Shown: positions 1 through 7,635 of the stretch, piece by piece
How the letters are laid out: every line of letters begins with the position of its first letter
Numbering within the stretch: the first letter of the stretch is position 1
Assembly: GCA_905216025.1 (NCBI GenBank)
Contig: CAJMSE010000028.1
Span: 1 to 23,485 of the forward strand
Direction: 5' to 3'
Length of the DNA: 23,485 nucleotides
From: an uncultured bacterium
GTDB lineage: Bacteria > Bacteroidota > Bacteroidia > Bacteroidales > Bacteroidaceae
Notes under the pieces: model-generated
What the model was told of the DNA's origin: nothing
What the model saw: the letters and a program-made list of their open reading frames with translations, nothing else
Databases searched by the model: none
Translations under genes and position numbers: made by a program

Positions 1-119
1 TAATTATTGTCTTTTTTCCCCTAAAAATTTTATTTTAATATTTTTTTTTACACCGCTAAAAAATCCTATAATTTGCCACTACATGCCGCGTGACCCTGAT
101 TCATAAACAGCTGTTTTCC

Positions 120-138
120 GGCGGATTTGCAATCCGCC
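120..138. repeat. Small GC-rich hairpin downstream of the rhamnosidase gene
   Basis: Two perfect 8-base arms (GGCGGATT and AATCCGCC) flank a 3-base loop, 16 bases past the stop codon of the minus-strand rhamnosidase gene. It could act as a transcript end or 3' stabiliser, but no T-run follows directly on the minus strand, so an intrinsic terminator is not well supported. A REP-like dispersed hairpin is the alternative. The remaining bases 1-119 are very AT-rich at the left edge and show no gene. Confidence 0.45.
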
Positions 139-154
139 GCCATTTCCGGGCACC

Positions 155-2425
155 TCAGCGCGCTATCTCGAAATGATGGCGGCCCGACCCGACGGTGACG
201 ACGAGGAAGCGGCCGTCGGCCCGTCCCTTTGTCTTCACCCCGTCTACGGTGCAGTGGCGGCTGAGCAGCGGCAGACAGACATCGGCCGTGGTGTTCGCCG
301 GGATGTCGGCATCGAGGGTGAAGCGGCTGCCGGGAACGTTGCTGAAGGCCACGCTCACCGTACCCTTCACCGTGGGCACGTCTATCGATGCCTCGGCCAA
401 CGGTCCGGGCTGGGGCTTTATCCGCATGCGGCCGAAGCCCGGAGTGAGCGGCTCTATGCCCATCAGCTTGCGCGATATGACGTTCAGCGGAGCTGCACCC
501 CACGGGTGGTTCCAGTCCTGGTTGGGCTTGAAGACGTTGTCCCAGGCCTCCGTCGTTATCGTCGAACCGATGCGCAGCATGTTGTACCAGCTGCGGCGCT
601 CCACCGAGTTGAGCAGCGACAGGGCATAGCCGGCCTCACCCGCATCGTACAGTGCATCGAGGAGGAACTGCGCTCCGTATACGCTGCACCCCATGCGGCG
701 ACTCTTGATGAAGTCTGTCACGGCCCGCTCGCGCCGCTTGTCTACGAGTCCGAAGCATAGGGCGAACATGTTTGAGTGAAGCGACTTGTGGTCCGTGTCC
801 ACCCCATCCTTATATAATCCCGTCGCGGGGTCGGTCAGAAGCGTGTTTATCGCCCTTGCGGCACGCTGCGCCTCGCCACGGTAGAAAGCCTCGTCGGCCT
901 TGTTTCCCAATACGCGGGCTATGCGCTCCATCAGCGACAGCGCCTCGTAGTGGTAGGCATTCACCACCGTATTGTAATCGGTGAATACGAAACCGTCGGC
1001 CTCTCCCCCACTCTCTTTCTCCACACCGGCAGCTCCCGTCTGCGGCCAGTCCACTATATCGCGTATGCCCTTGCCCTTGAAGTGTATCGTCCGGTACAGT
1101 TCGCGGCCGGACTTGCCCGTCCGCGTGCTTATCAGTCCGTTGCCGTCGCGCAGGGCGAGCAGCGTCTTGGCCTTGAGGTCGCCGTATACCGATGCGAGCA
1201 GGCGTGCGTCGCCGGTATACATATAGTCGTTCCATGCCATGATGACAGACTGCAGAATCCACTCCGTAGGCCACGTGGGATTATATATAAGGTGGCGCAC
1301 GCTGCGGCGGGCCATGGCGAAATCGCGGTCGGCGGCGTAGTGGCTCAGCTGGTTTATGATGGCGTCGGCCTCGTAAGGGATGCGCTCACGGTCGCCGTCG
1401 ACATATATCCCGGTGAACGACGTGGCCATGACGGTGTGACGGCAGAGGTCCCATACCTTATTTAATATACTGTCCGACGAGGTGAACGAGGCCGCCGAGG
1501 CGTCGAAAGGGTAGCTGACGACATGGCGCACGGCATCTCCACAACTCAGACTGCCTCCATAACCTTCAATCTCGCAATAGCGGAAAGGATACACCTCGCC
1601 TATGTATCCTGGCATGAATATCGGGTCTACGCCGCTCTCGTTCTGCTTCGGGGCCGTATTGCGCCTGTCCTTGCGCATCTTCACGCGGTAGGTATGTGTT
1701 CCCCTGAGCAGTGGCAGGCGGTAGCAAGCATAGCGCTGCGAGCCCTCCGGACGGCGGTTCACACGTCCGTCGGCGCACTGTTCGCCGAGATGCACGGTGA
1801 CGGTGTCGGCATCGCCAGTGGCCGTGAGCGTCAGCGAGAGCTGGGCGAAAGCATCCGTTCCGAAGTCGAGCAGGCTGCCGCCGGCATCCGTCCGGCTGAC
1901 AGCGACGGGGCGGCCGTCGGTCTTCGTGAGGGGCGAGAACGACACGCCGTCGTCGAGAACGGCAGCCGTCATGAAGGCACGGGCGGCGGAATAGCCGCTC
2001 TCCGTACCGTGGTTGTCCCATGTCTTCACCTTCCAGTAGTATACCGTGGAAGGCTTCAGGGGCTCACCGCCATAACCGACGGTGGATGAGTTCGGTCCCT
2101 CCATGCGGCCACTGTCCCACATGTCGGCCTTGCCCTCATGCAGAAGCGCCTCCGACGAGGCGACGAGAATGCGGCAAGCACGCTGCACCGTGGATGCCGG
2201 ACCGTTCACAACCCAGCCCAGCGTAGGGCGGGCGGTGCGTATCTCAGCCACCTGCCACGGCTCTATGGCACTGCCGGCATCGACGAGCGACATGGTCGAG
2301 GGATAGCCGCCGATAAACACGCGGTCGGTATGTTCGATGAGGTCGGTGGTCAGGCGTGTGGGGCACTGGCCGTAAGAGAATAGCGGCAGGAGCGCCGGGA
2401 GGAAGGTGAAGAAAAGCTGTTTCAT
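155..2425 (-). CDS. Secreted alpha-L-rhamnosidase, GH78 family
   Basis: 756 residues. The N-terminus is a hydrophobic signal peptide (about residues 1-20, ending ...LFSYGQ); there is no lipobox, so a soluble periplasmic or exported enzyme is expected. The N-terminal half holds beta-sandwich domains (about 55-155 resembles the Bac_rhamnosid_N type, with a WDSGRM-like strand), followed by an alpha/alpha-barrel. The GH78 signature DGDRER at 343-348 contains the likely general-acid Glu. TTEAWD at 624-629 supplies the likely base (Glu626), followed by the DWNHPWGAAP stretch typical of the family. A beta-sandwich C-terminal domain closes the protein. Known family role: release of terminal L-rhamnose from glycans or plant glycosides. 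It lies downstream of mnmA on the same strand, 111 bases away, with no obvious promoter of its own. The rhamnulokinase gene 17 kb away could use the product, but that link is inference. Confidence 0.88.
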   Translation of the reverse strand: MKQLFFTFLPALLPLFSYGQCPTRLTTDLIEHTDRVFIGGYPSTMSLVDAGSAIEPWQVAEIRTARPTLGWVVNGPASTVQRACRILVASSEALLHEGKADMWDSGRMEGPNSSTVGYGGEPLKPSTVYYWKVKTWDNHGTESGYSAARAFMTAAVLDDGVSFSPLTKTDGRPVAVSRTDAGGSLLDFGTDAFAQLSLTLTATGDADTVTVHLGEQCADGRVNRRPEGSQRYACYRLPLLRGTHTYRVKMRKDRRNTAPKQNESGVDPIFMPGYIGEVYPFRYCEIEGYGGSLSCGDAVRHVVSYPFDASAASFTSSDSILNKVWDLCRHTVMATSFTGIYVDGDRERIPYEADAIINQLSHYAADRDFAMARRSVRHLIYNPTWPTEWILQSVIMAWNDYMYTGDARLLASVYGDLKAKTLLALRDGNGLISTRTGKSGRELYRTIHFKGKGIRDIVDWPQTGAAGVEKESGGEADGFVFTDYNTVVNAYHYEALSLMERIARVLGNKADEAFYRGEAQRAARAINTLLTDPATGLYKDGVDTDHKSLHSNMFALCFGLVDKRRERAVTDFIKSRRMGCSVYGAQFLLDALYDAGEAGYALSLLNSVERRSWYNMLRIGSTITTEAWDNVFKPNQDWNHPWGAAPLNVISRKLMGIEPLTPGFGRMRIKPQPGPLAEASIDVPTVKGTVSVAFSNVPGSRFTLDADIPANTTADVCLPLLSRHCTVDGVKTKGRADGRFLVVTVGSGRHHFEIAR

Positions 2426-2536
2426 TGAGATTTTTGAGATTTTGAGGGTTGAGATGGGAGGACTGGGAAAACTGAGAGGGACTGGGAAGGACTGGGAGGC
2501 GTGGAGAGGAAAGATGACCGGGACACCACGTGAGGG
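2426..2536 (-). repeat. Pyrimidine-rich repeat tract before the rhamnosidase start
   Basis: Read on the minus strand, the gap between mnmA and the rhamnosidase gene is a C/T-rich stretch in which the octamer CCCAGTCC and close variants recur, then runs of CTCAAAA-type units lead up to the ATG. No TAnnTTTG promoter is seen. This may be a degenerate dispersed Bacteroidales intergenic repeat; it also makes the rhamnosidase leader strongly purine-poor. Function unknown. Confidence 0.55.
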
Positions 2537-3619
2537 TCAGCATGTGATTTCTCCCGAACCGAAGCACCGGTGATGGTTCTCGTCATAGACCACGCAGAAC
2601 TGGCCGGGGGCCACACCCTGTATGGGCTTCTCCGCGTGCACGGTGTATGCTCCGTCGCCGGTCTGCTCGAGTGTGGCAGGGTGATAGTCGGGGGTGTGGC
2701 GTATCTTGAACGTCACGCGCTTCATCGTCACCGGCATGGTGAGGAAATGGAAGTCGCGGATGGGGAAGTCCTGACGGTATGCCGTGGCCGGTTCAAAGCC
2801 GTGGCTGACGTACAGGATGTTTGCCGCCACGTCTTTCCTGACCGCATACCACGGGCCGCCGCCGAAGCCGAGGCCGTGGCGCTGGCCGATGGTATGAAAC
2901 CACAGGCCCTTGTGCATGCCTATCTTGCGGCCCGTCTCCAGTTCGACGACGTCGCCGGGATTCTCTCCGAGATAGCGGCGGATATAGTCGTTATAGTTTA
3001 TCTTGCCGAGGAAGCAGATGCCCTGTGAGTCCTTTCGCCGCGCGTTTATGAGGTGCTCGCGCACCGCAATGTCGCGCACCTCGTCTTTCATATAGTGTCC
3101 TATGGGGAAAAGGGCCTTGCGCAACTGCCACTCGTATATCTGCGCGAGGAAGTCGGTCTGGTCTTTCACGGGGTCGGGACTGGTCACGAGCCACTTCCGT
3201 CCGTCGCCGTCGGTCTCCGTTTGGGCATAGTGTCCGGTGGCGATGAGGTCGTAGCGGTGACCCATCTTCTCGTGGAAGGCGCCGAACTTGATAAGCCTGT
3301 TGCACATCACGTCGGGGTTCGGGGTGTATCCGGACCGCACCTTGTCCATCGTGTAGCGGGTCACCCCGTCCCAATACTCACGGTGGCAGTCGACCACCTG
3401 CAGGCTACAGCCGTAGCGTGAGGCCACAGCCGTGGCCATCTCCATGTCTTCCTCGCTCGTGCAGTCCCACTCCTCCTGCTCCTCGGGACCTATCTTGATG
3501 TAGAAACAGTCGGGGTGCAGCCCCCGGCGGGCCAGTTCGTAAACCACCACCGAACTGTCAACACCGCCGGAGAGCAGCACGGCAATCTTCTTGTCTGTAA
3601 GGTCTTCTGTCTTTATCAT
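2537..3619 (-). CDS. mnmA: tRNA-specific 2-thiouridylase MnmA
   Basis: 360 residues from the chosen ATG. The enzyme transfers sulfur to U34 of the wobble position in tRNA-Lys, -Glu and -Gln, using ATP. The PP-loop SGGVDSS is at residues 17-23. The two catalytic cysteines are present: Cys106 in the PNPDVMCNRLIKF motif and Cys202 in DSQGICFLG, matching E. coli Cys102 and Cys199. The TATGHYA segment and the C-terminal barrel (ending in a QFCVVYDE strand) are intact. The open frame extends up to 3703, but its first codons would lie at the expected transcription start of the TATCTTTG box at 3701-3708 and resemble no MnmA. The start at 3619 puts the PP-loop at the usual distance; an ATG at 3643 is also possible. 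The sequence resembles the Bacteroides MnmA2-type paralogue, from memory. Confidence 0.93.
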   Translation of the reverse strand: MIKTEDLTDKKIAVLLSGGVDSSVVVYELARRGLHPDCFYIKIGPEEQEEWDCTSEEDMEMATAVASRYGCSLQVVDCHREYWDGVTRYTMDKVRSGYTPNPDVMCNRLIKFGAFHEKMGHRYDLIATGHYAQTETDGDGRKWLVTSPDPVKDQTDFLAQIYEWQLRKALFPIGHYMKDEVRDIAVREHLINARRKDSQGICFLGKINYNDYIRRYLGENPGDVVELETGRKIGMHKGLWFHTIGQRHGLGFGGGPWYAVRKDVAANILYVSHGFEPATAYRQDFPIRDFHFLTMPVTMKRVTFKIRHTPDYHPATLEQTGDGAYTVHAEKPIQGVAPGQFCVVYDENHHRCFGSGEITC

Positions 3620-3700
3620 ATCGCTGATAGTCAGTAATTTCATGCCCTTGCATGGCGTTTGCACGGCCGGCGGGAATACTCCGCACAGCCGGCTATTCTG

Positions 3701-3708
3701 CAAAGATA
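3701..3708 (-). promoter_or_regulatory. Bacteroidales -7 box for mnmA
   Basis: On the minus strand this reads TATCTTTG, an exact match to the TAnnTTTG -7 element. No convincing -33 TTTG is found at 19-21 bp upstream. Transcription would start near 3694, giving a leader of about 50-75 nt. It also argues against a start codon at 3703. Confidence 0.55.
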
Positions 3709-3805
3709 ATCAAAAAACGTGGAACAGCTGCCCCGTAGCTTGCTTTTTGCCGCGTGATACCAACCGGCGGATGCTTAAATAATATTAAATTTATGGTCCG
3801 AAGCA

Positions 3806-3835
3806 TTGCTGGGAGAGGGGAATTATATATCTTTG
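3806..3835 (+). promoter_or_regulatory. Promoter for the SPFH-RHH-DUF1648 genes
   Basis: TTG at 3806-3808 and TATCTTTG at 3828-3835 with a 19-bp spacer fit the Bacteroidales promoter consensus. The predicted start near 3841 leaves an unusually long leader of about 135 nt before the SPFH gene. The interval 3620-3976 between the divergent mnmA and SPFH genes is occupied by this promoter, the mnmA promoter and the repeat-rich leader. Confidence 0.7.
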
Positions 3836-3836
3836 C

Positions 3837-3959
3837 GATATCAAAATGATATCAATAAACAACCCATTGGACTGCGATATAATACTCATTGGACAGCAAT
3901 ATAGGATTGCATTATAAGATTTATAAGAGATATAAGAGTTATAAGACTCATTTATAAGA
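3837..3959 (+). repeat. Repeat-rich leader of the SPFH gene
   Basis: Three layers of short repeats lie between the promoter and the SPFH start. GATATCAA occurs at 3837-3844 and 3848-3855, at the predicted transcription start. A 17-base unit beginning CATTGGAC occurs at 3865-3881 and 3887-3903 with two mismatches and a 22-bp period. The heptamer TATAAGA occurs at 3913, 3922, 3931, 3940 and 3953, that is at 9-bp steps and then 13. These could be operator sites or an RNA-level element; nothing in the sequence decides which. Confidence 0.7.
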
Positions 3960-3976
3960 TTTCAACAAATAACTCA

Positions 3977-4951
3977 ATGAATATGGAAAAGAAAGAATTT
4001 GCATTTAGCGGGACTACCCTTAACGGCTTCATGATGCTGTTTGTAAACCTCGCCCTGAACTTCGCAGCGATAGCAGCGATAGTCTATGCCATCGTATTGG
4101 ACAACGACCTGTCGGGCTGGCTCGTGGGCGCGGGCATCGCCGTGCTCATCGCCACGCTCTTCCTGTGGGCCGGCTTCGTGATGCTCGAGCCGGGAGAAGG
4201 CCGCGTGATGGTGTTCTTCGGAGAATACCGCGGCACGTTCACCAGGACGGGATACTTCTGGGTGAACCCTTTTCTCACCACAAAGAAGATCTCTCTGCGC
4301 GCACGCAACCTTGACGCGGAGCCCATCAAAGTGAACGACAAGACGGGAAACCCGGTGATGATAGGCATGGTATTGGTATGGAAACTGAAGGATACGTACA
4401 AGGCTATCTTCGAGATCGACACCCAGACGATGGCCCAGTCGGGACAGAGCTCCGGCCAGGTGACCATCGGCGCATCGGTGACGGGAGTGATGAACGCACT
4501 CGAGAACTTCGTGAGGACACAGAGCGACGCCGCCCTCAGACAGGTGGCGGGCCTCTACGCATACGACGACACCGACAGCCAGACCGAAGAACTGACCCTG
4601 CGCAGCGGCGGAGAGGAAATCAACCAGCAGCTGGAGCAGAAGATAAACGAGCGTCTCGTCATGGCGGGAATAGAGATCGTGGAGGCAAGGATAAACTATC
4701 TGGCATACGCTCCGGAGATTGCCGCCGTGATGCTGCGCCGCCAGCAAGCCGCCGCGATAATCACTGCACGCGAGAAGATCGTGGAGGGAGCGGTATCGAT
4801 GGTTAAGATGGCGCTTCAGAAACTGTCCGACGAAGACATCGTCGAGCTGGATGACGACAAGAAGGCAGCCATGGTCAGCAACCTGATGGTGGTGCTCTGC
4901 GGCGACGAGCAGGCGCAGCCCGTAATCAACACCGGGACGCTGAACCATTAA
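3977..4951 (+). CDS. SPFH/band-7 (stomatin-like) membrane protein
   Basis: 324 residues. Two N-terminal membrane segments (about 17-38 and 46-68) are followed by the band-7 hallmark: EPGEGRVMVFFGEYRGTFTRTG, then WVNPF and an SLRARNL strand, and an NDKTGNPVMIGMVLVWKLKD stretch typical of the SPFH fold (about 72-140). A helical region with GIEIVEARINYLAYAPEIA and QQAAAIITAREKIVEGAV (about 225-275) is the usual SPFH coiled-coil end. Such proteins form oligomeric membrane scaffolds that often affect proteases or membrane order. There is no NfeD partner here; instead a small RHH protein and a DUF1648 protein follow on the same strand, 153 and 10 bases on. A second in-frame ATG lies six bases after the chosen one. 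The exact role is unknown. Confidence 0.88.
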   Translation: MNMEKKEFAFSGTTLNGFMMLFVNLALNFAAIAAIVYAIVLDNDLSGWLVGAGIAVLIATLFLWAGFVMLEPGEGRVMVFFGEYRGTFTRTGYFWVNPFLTTKKISLRARNLDAEPIKVNDKTGNPVMIGMVLVWKLKDTYKAIFEIDTQTMAQSGQSSGQVTIGASVTGVMNALENFVRTQSDAALRQVAGLYAYDDTDSQTEELTLRSGGEEINQQLEQKINERLVMAGIEIVEARINYLAYAPEIAAVMLRRQQAAAIITAREKIVEGAVSMVKMALQKLSDEDIVELDDDKKAAMVSNLMVVLCGDEQAQPVINTGTLNH

Positions 4952-5104
4952 GGAATGACGAGTTACGAATGACGAATGACGAGTTGTCGGCAGAGCCGAT
5001 TACGAATTGTTTAATTATGAATTAACGCCGGGGATTCCAGCGATTCAAATTTTCAAATCACGAACCGACAAGCGACGTCAAATAAACAACCACAAACCGT
5101 ATAA
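4952..5104 (+). repeat. Short direct repeats and small hairpin between SPFH and RHH genes
   Basis: GAATGACGAGTT-like units (GAATGACGA, TTACGAATGACGA) are repeated directly after the SPFH stop codon. A small hairpin follows with arms TCGGC at 4987-4991 and GCCGA at 4995-4999. The remainder up to the RHH gene is AT-rich with no clear promoter. This resembles degenerate intergenic repeats seen in Bacteroidales; it may lower expression of the downstream genes relative to the SPFH gene. Confidence 0.5.
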
Positions 5105-5296
5105 ATGGCAGCAAACAACGGGAAGACAAAGAATAAAAGCTTCATCCTCCGCATAGACAGCGACACGATGGATGCCATCGAAGCGTGGGCGGCCGACGAG
5201 TTCCGGTCTACCAACGGCCAGCTGCAATGGATAATAGCAGAGGCGCTGCGCAAGGCCGGACGGCTGCCAAAGAGGAAGAAGCAGGAAGAACAATAA
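5105..5296 (+). CDS. Arc-like ribbon-helix-helix DNA-binding protein
   Basis: 63 residues. KSFILRID (about 11-18) is the predicted DNA-contacting beta-ribbon. Two helices follow (about 20-31 and 37-49), with FRSTNGQLQWIIAEALRKAG matching the Arc-type RHH pattern. The tail is basic (RLPKRKKQ). RHH proteins bind DNA as dimers and are common as repressors or antitoxins. No toxin is evident next to it: the neighbours are an SPFH scaffold upstream and a four-helix membrane protein 10 bases downstream. From family knowledge I recall similar Arc-like proteins beside SPFH genes in other phyla, so the pairing may be functional. Confidence 0.8.
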   Translation: MAANNGKTKNKSFILRIDSDTMDAIEAWAADEFRSTNGQLQWIIAEALRKAGRLPKRKKQEEQ

Positions 5297-5306
5297 ACAG
5301 CAGACT

Positions 5307-5822
5307 ATGGTCATAAAGAACAGAAACAACGGAAACGGCCCTGTAATAAGAGTGGGACGGACCGCCGAGGGCACCGCTTTCGAGGCGGCAGTGGCAGTGC
5401 TCACGATAGTGATGTGGGGCCTGATAGCCTGGATGTGGCATCATGTGCCGGAGACGATACCGACCCATTTCGACATCACGGGCCAGCCTGACGGCTACGG
5501 AGACCGGAGCGACCTTATTATAATGGGTGTCGTCGCCACCGCGGTGTCCGTGCTCTTATGCACCGGCGCATACCGCCCGACATCCAGTCTCAACATCCCG
5601 GTACGGATGCGGAGCGCGGCACAGTATGCAGCCGGCATACGGCTGATGCGCATCATAGCACTGATTACGGCCCTGATGTTCGTGCTCATCGTGCTCTTCA
5701 TCGGTTTTCAGGGCACTGCTGTCGGACGGTTTGCCGGTCCGGCAGTTGCCGTCAGCGCGGTGATGATGTTCGCCGTGATAGCCTTCTACACTGTGAAGAT
5801 ATACCGGATGAGAAGCCGTTAG
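5307..5822 (+). CDS. DUF1648-domain membrane protein
   Basis: 171 residues with four predicted membrane helices (about 27-46, 70-90, 118-138 and 145-166). The loop after the first helix carries PETIPTHFDITGQPDGYGDR, the DUF1648 hallmark, which is shared with SdpI-type immunity and signalling proteins. The N-terminal 20 residues are basic and cytoplasmic. It starts 10 bases after the RHH gene, so the two are probably co-transcribed. Its stop overlaps the rsgA stop by four bases on the opposite strand. The function is unknown; the SdpI likeness suggests a membrane-stress or toxin-resistance role only as a guess. Confidence 0.82.
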   Translation: MVIKNRNNGNGPVIRVGRTAEGTAFEAAVAVLTIVMWGLIAWMWHHVPETIPTHFDITGQPDGYGDRSDLIIMGVVATAVSVLLCTGAYRPTSSLNIPVRMRSAAQYAAGIRLMRIIALITALMFVLIVLFIGFQGTAVGRFAGPAVAVSAVMMFAVIAFYTVKIYRMRSR

Positions 5823-6751
5823 AAGGCTTCCCGGTATTTCTTCTCGTCCTTGTCGTCGAGCATGCTGAGGTAAGAGTTATAGCGGCTCTCCGCGATGTAG
5901 TGCTCCTCCACGGCCCGCAGCACGGCGCAGCCGGGTTCGTGGCGGTGCGTGCAGTTGCTGAAGCGGCAGTCTTTGGAGAAGTGGAATATCTCGCGGAAAT
6001 AGCCCGTGAGCTCTTCCGGCTCCATATCGAACGTGCCGAAGCCCTTTATCCCCGGCGTGTCCACTATATATCCGCCGTCCGGCAGGGCGAGCATCTCGCT
6101 GAACGTGGTGGTGTGCATGCCGGTGTTGTGGGCGTCGCTGATTTCCGCCGTGCGCAGGTTGACGTCGGGGATGATGGCGTTTATCAGCGTCGACTTGCCC
6201 ACCCCGCTGTTTCCGCTGAGCACCGTTATCTTGTCTTTCAGCATCCCGCGCAGCGCGTCTATGCCGCTGCCCGTTGCCGCCGACACCACGCGGCACTCAT
6301 ATCCCACATTATTATATAAGGCTATCATCAGCTGCTGATAGCGCAGTTCATCCTCGTCGAGGATGTCGCTCTTGTTAAACACCAGCACGACGGGAATCCT
6401 GTAGGCCTCCGCCGAGGCGAGGAAGCGGTCTATGAACGTCGTCGAGGTCTGCGGCCTGTTCACCGTGACCACGAGGAAAGCCTGGTCTACGTTTGCCGCG
6501 ATGATGTGGCTCTGCTTCGACAGGTTCGGCGACTTGCGGATGATGTAGTTCCTCCGGTCGCCAATCTCCGTGATGAAGGCCGTGCCCTCGTTGTTCTCAA
6601 GTATCTCCACGCGGTCTCCCACAGCCACCGGATTGGTGCTGCGTATCCCCTTCAGCCTGAAGTTTCCCTTTATCTTGCTGTCCACCAGCCTGCCGTCGTC
6701 CGTCTTCACTGTATACCAGCTGCCGGTGTTCTTGACTACTAAACCTTTCAT
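5819..6751 (-). CDS. rsgA: Ribosome small subunit-dependent GTPase RsgA
   Basis: 310 residues, a late-stage 30S assembly GTPase. An N-terminal OB-fold (about 1-75) precedes a circularly permuted GTPase: the G4 motif NKSD (126-129) comes before G1 GNSGVGKST (180-188) and G3 DTPG (231-234). The C-terminal zinc site is complete (Cys262, Cys267, His269, Cys275 in CRFSNCTHRHEPGC). The start ATG opens directly on the OB-fold. It lies downstream of frr on the same strand, but 263 bases of repeats separate them. No TAnnTTTG box is visible in that gap, so the promoter is not assigned. Confidence 0.96.
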   Translation of the reverse strand: MKGLVVKNTGSWYTVKTDDGRLVDSKIKGNFRLKGIRSTNPVAVGDRVEILENNEGTAFITEIGDRRNYIIRKSPNLSKQSHIIAANVDQAFLVVTVNRPQTSTTFIDRFLASAEAYRIPVVLVFNKSDILDEDELRYQQLMIALYNNVGYECRVVSAATGSGIDALRGMLKDKITVLSGNSGVGKSTLINAIIPDVNLRTAEISDAHNTGMHTTTFSEMLALPDGGYIVDTPGIKGFGTFDMEPEELTGYFREIFHFSKDCRFSNCTHRHEPGCAVLRAVEEHYIAESRYNSYLSMLDDKDEKKYREAF

Positions 6752-6757
6752 TGGGTA

Positions 6758-6802
6758 AATGAAGAATGAAGAGTGAAGAATGAAGAATCAGCTACGCAGT
6801 GG
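6758..6802. repeat. GAAGAAT-repeat tract, diverged half of the nearby inverted repeat
   Basis: Just upstream of the rsgA start, GAATGAAGA-type units are repeated about four times, then run into a segment (6784-6802) that resembles one arm of the long inverted repeat at 6929-6991, with a few mismatches. This looks like a decayed second copy of the same element. The rest of the gap 6803-6928 is AT-rich, with no gene I can support. Confidence 0.55.
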
Positions 6803-6928
6803 AGCTTGGACATGTGAGGCATATCATATTATATAAATACGCATGGTGTATTATACAAAAACGCATATAGTATCATATAAAGATGAAAGGCTCAGAATCA
6901 CACGACAGAGCCTGCCCCATTATGAACA

Positions 6929-6991
6929 AAGAATGAAGAATAGGCTGCGCAATGTCTTACGGAGCCATTGCGCAGCCTATTCTTCATTCTT
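6929..6991. repeat. Perfect 26-bp inverted repeat between frr and rsgA
   Basis: Arms 6929-6954 and 6966-6991 are exactly complementary and enclose an 11-base loop. The core is GGCTGCGCAATG and the outer part is GAATGAAGAATA. After the right arm, more CATTCTT units follow up to the frr stop at 7015. On the minus strand the hairpin begins 23 bases past frr, so it may end or protect the frr transcript, although only a short, broken T-tract follows. The partial copy near rsgA suggests a dispersed element. Confidence 0.85.
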
Positions 6992-7014
6992 CATTCTTCA
7001 TTCTTCATTTAAAC

Positions 7015-7575
7015 TTAAACCGTCATTATCTCCTTGCCCTTTTCTGCGAGCAGGTCGTCAATCTTCTTGATATACTTGTCGTGCACCTTCTGGAGCTCGC
7101 CTTCGGCGTCTTTCTCGAGGTCTTCGGAGAGTCCGTCCTTGATGGCTTTCTTCAGTTTGTCCTTCACGTCGGCACGTGTGTTGCGCACCTGCACCTTCGT
7201 TCCCTCGCCTATCTTGTTGCACTGCTTGAGCAGTTCCTTGCGGCGCTCCTCGGTGGGCTGCGGTATTCCGAGGCGGATAATCTCGCCGTTGTTTTCCGGC
7301 GTGATGCCCACGTCGCTGTCCATGATTGCCTTCTCGATGCTCCTTATCATCTTCTTGTCCCACGGCTTCACCGCTATCGAGCGGGCGTCGGGCGTGGATA
7401 CCGTGGCAACCTGGTTGAGCGGAACCATCGAGCCGTAAGACTCTACCCTCACTCCGTCGAGTATTGCAACGTTGGCACGGCCGGCACGGATGCGTGACAA
7501 CTGCTCATCGAGATACATAACGGCCATCTCCATCTTCTCTTCGGCGGCGGCCAATGTTTCTTTTACGTCTATCAT
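7015..7575 (-). CDS. frr: Ribosome recycling factor
   Basis: 186 residues, the usual length for the family. It splits post-termination 70S ribosomes together with EF-G. The N-terminus MIDVKETLAAAEEKMEMAV begins helix 1; LSRIRAGRANVAILDGVRVESYGS is the classic RRF segment, and the C-terminal helical bundle with VRNTRADVKDKLKKA is intact. The open frame extends 14 codons further (to 7617), but those codons overlap the promoter box at 7605-7612, so the start at 7575 is chosen. Confidence 0.96.
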   Translation of the reverse strand: MIDVKETLAAAEEKMEMAVMYLDEQLSRIRAGRANVAILDGVRVESYGSMVPLNQVATVSTPDARSIAVKPWDKKMIRSIEKAIMDSDVGITPENNGEIIRLGIPQPTEERRKELLKQCNKIGEGTKVQVRNTRADVKDKLKKAIKDGLSEDLEKDAEGELQKVHDKYIKKIDDLLAEKGKEIMTV

Positions 7576-7604
7576 ATCTGTACAGTTATTTATTTTCTGA
7601 GCCA

Positions 7605-7635
7605 CAAATATAAGCATTTAAATCCATACCGGCAA
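7605..7635 (-). promoter_or_regulatory. Promoter for frr
   Basis: On the minus strand TATATTTG (7605-7612) matches the -7 consensus, with TTG (7633-7635) 20 bp upstream. The predicted transcript starts near 7598, giving a leader of about 20-25 nt before the frr ATG at 7575. Confidence 0.7.

Noticed and set aside
3620..3703. Longer MnmA N-terminus starting at 3703
   Set aside because: It would start at or before the predicted transcription start, and the extra residues match no MnmA N-terminus.
3974..4948. Long minus-strand open frame opposite the SPFH gene, of equal length
   Set aside because: It is a mirror frame caused by high G+C codon use; its translation is His/Val-rich with no recognisable domain, while the plus frame is a clear SPFH protein.
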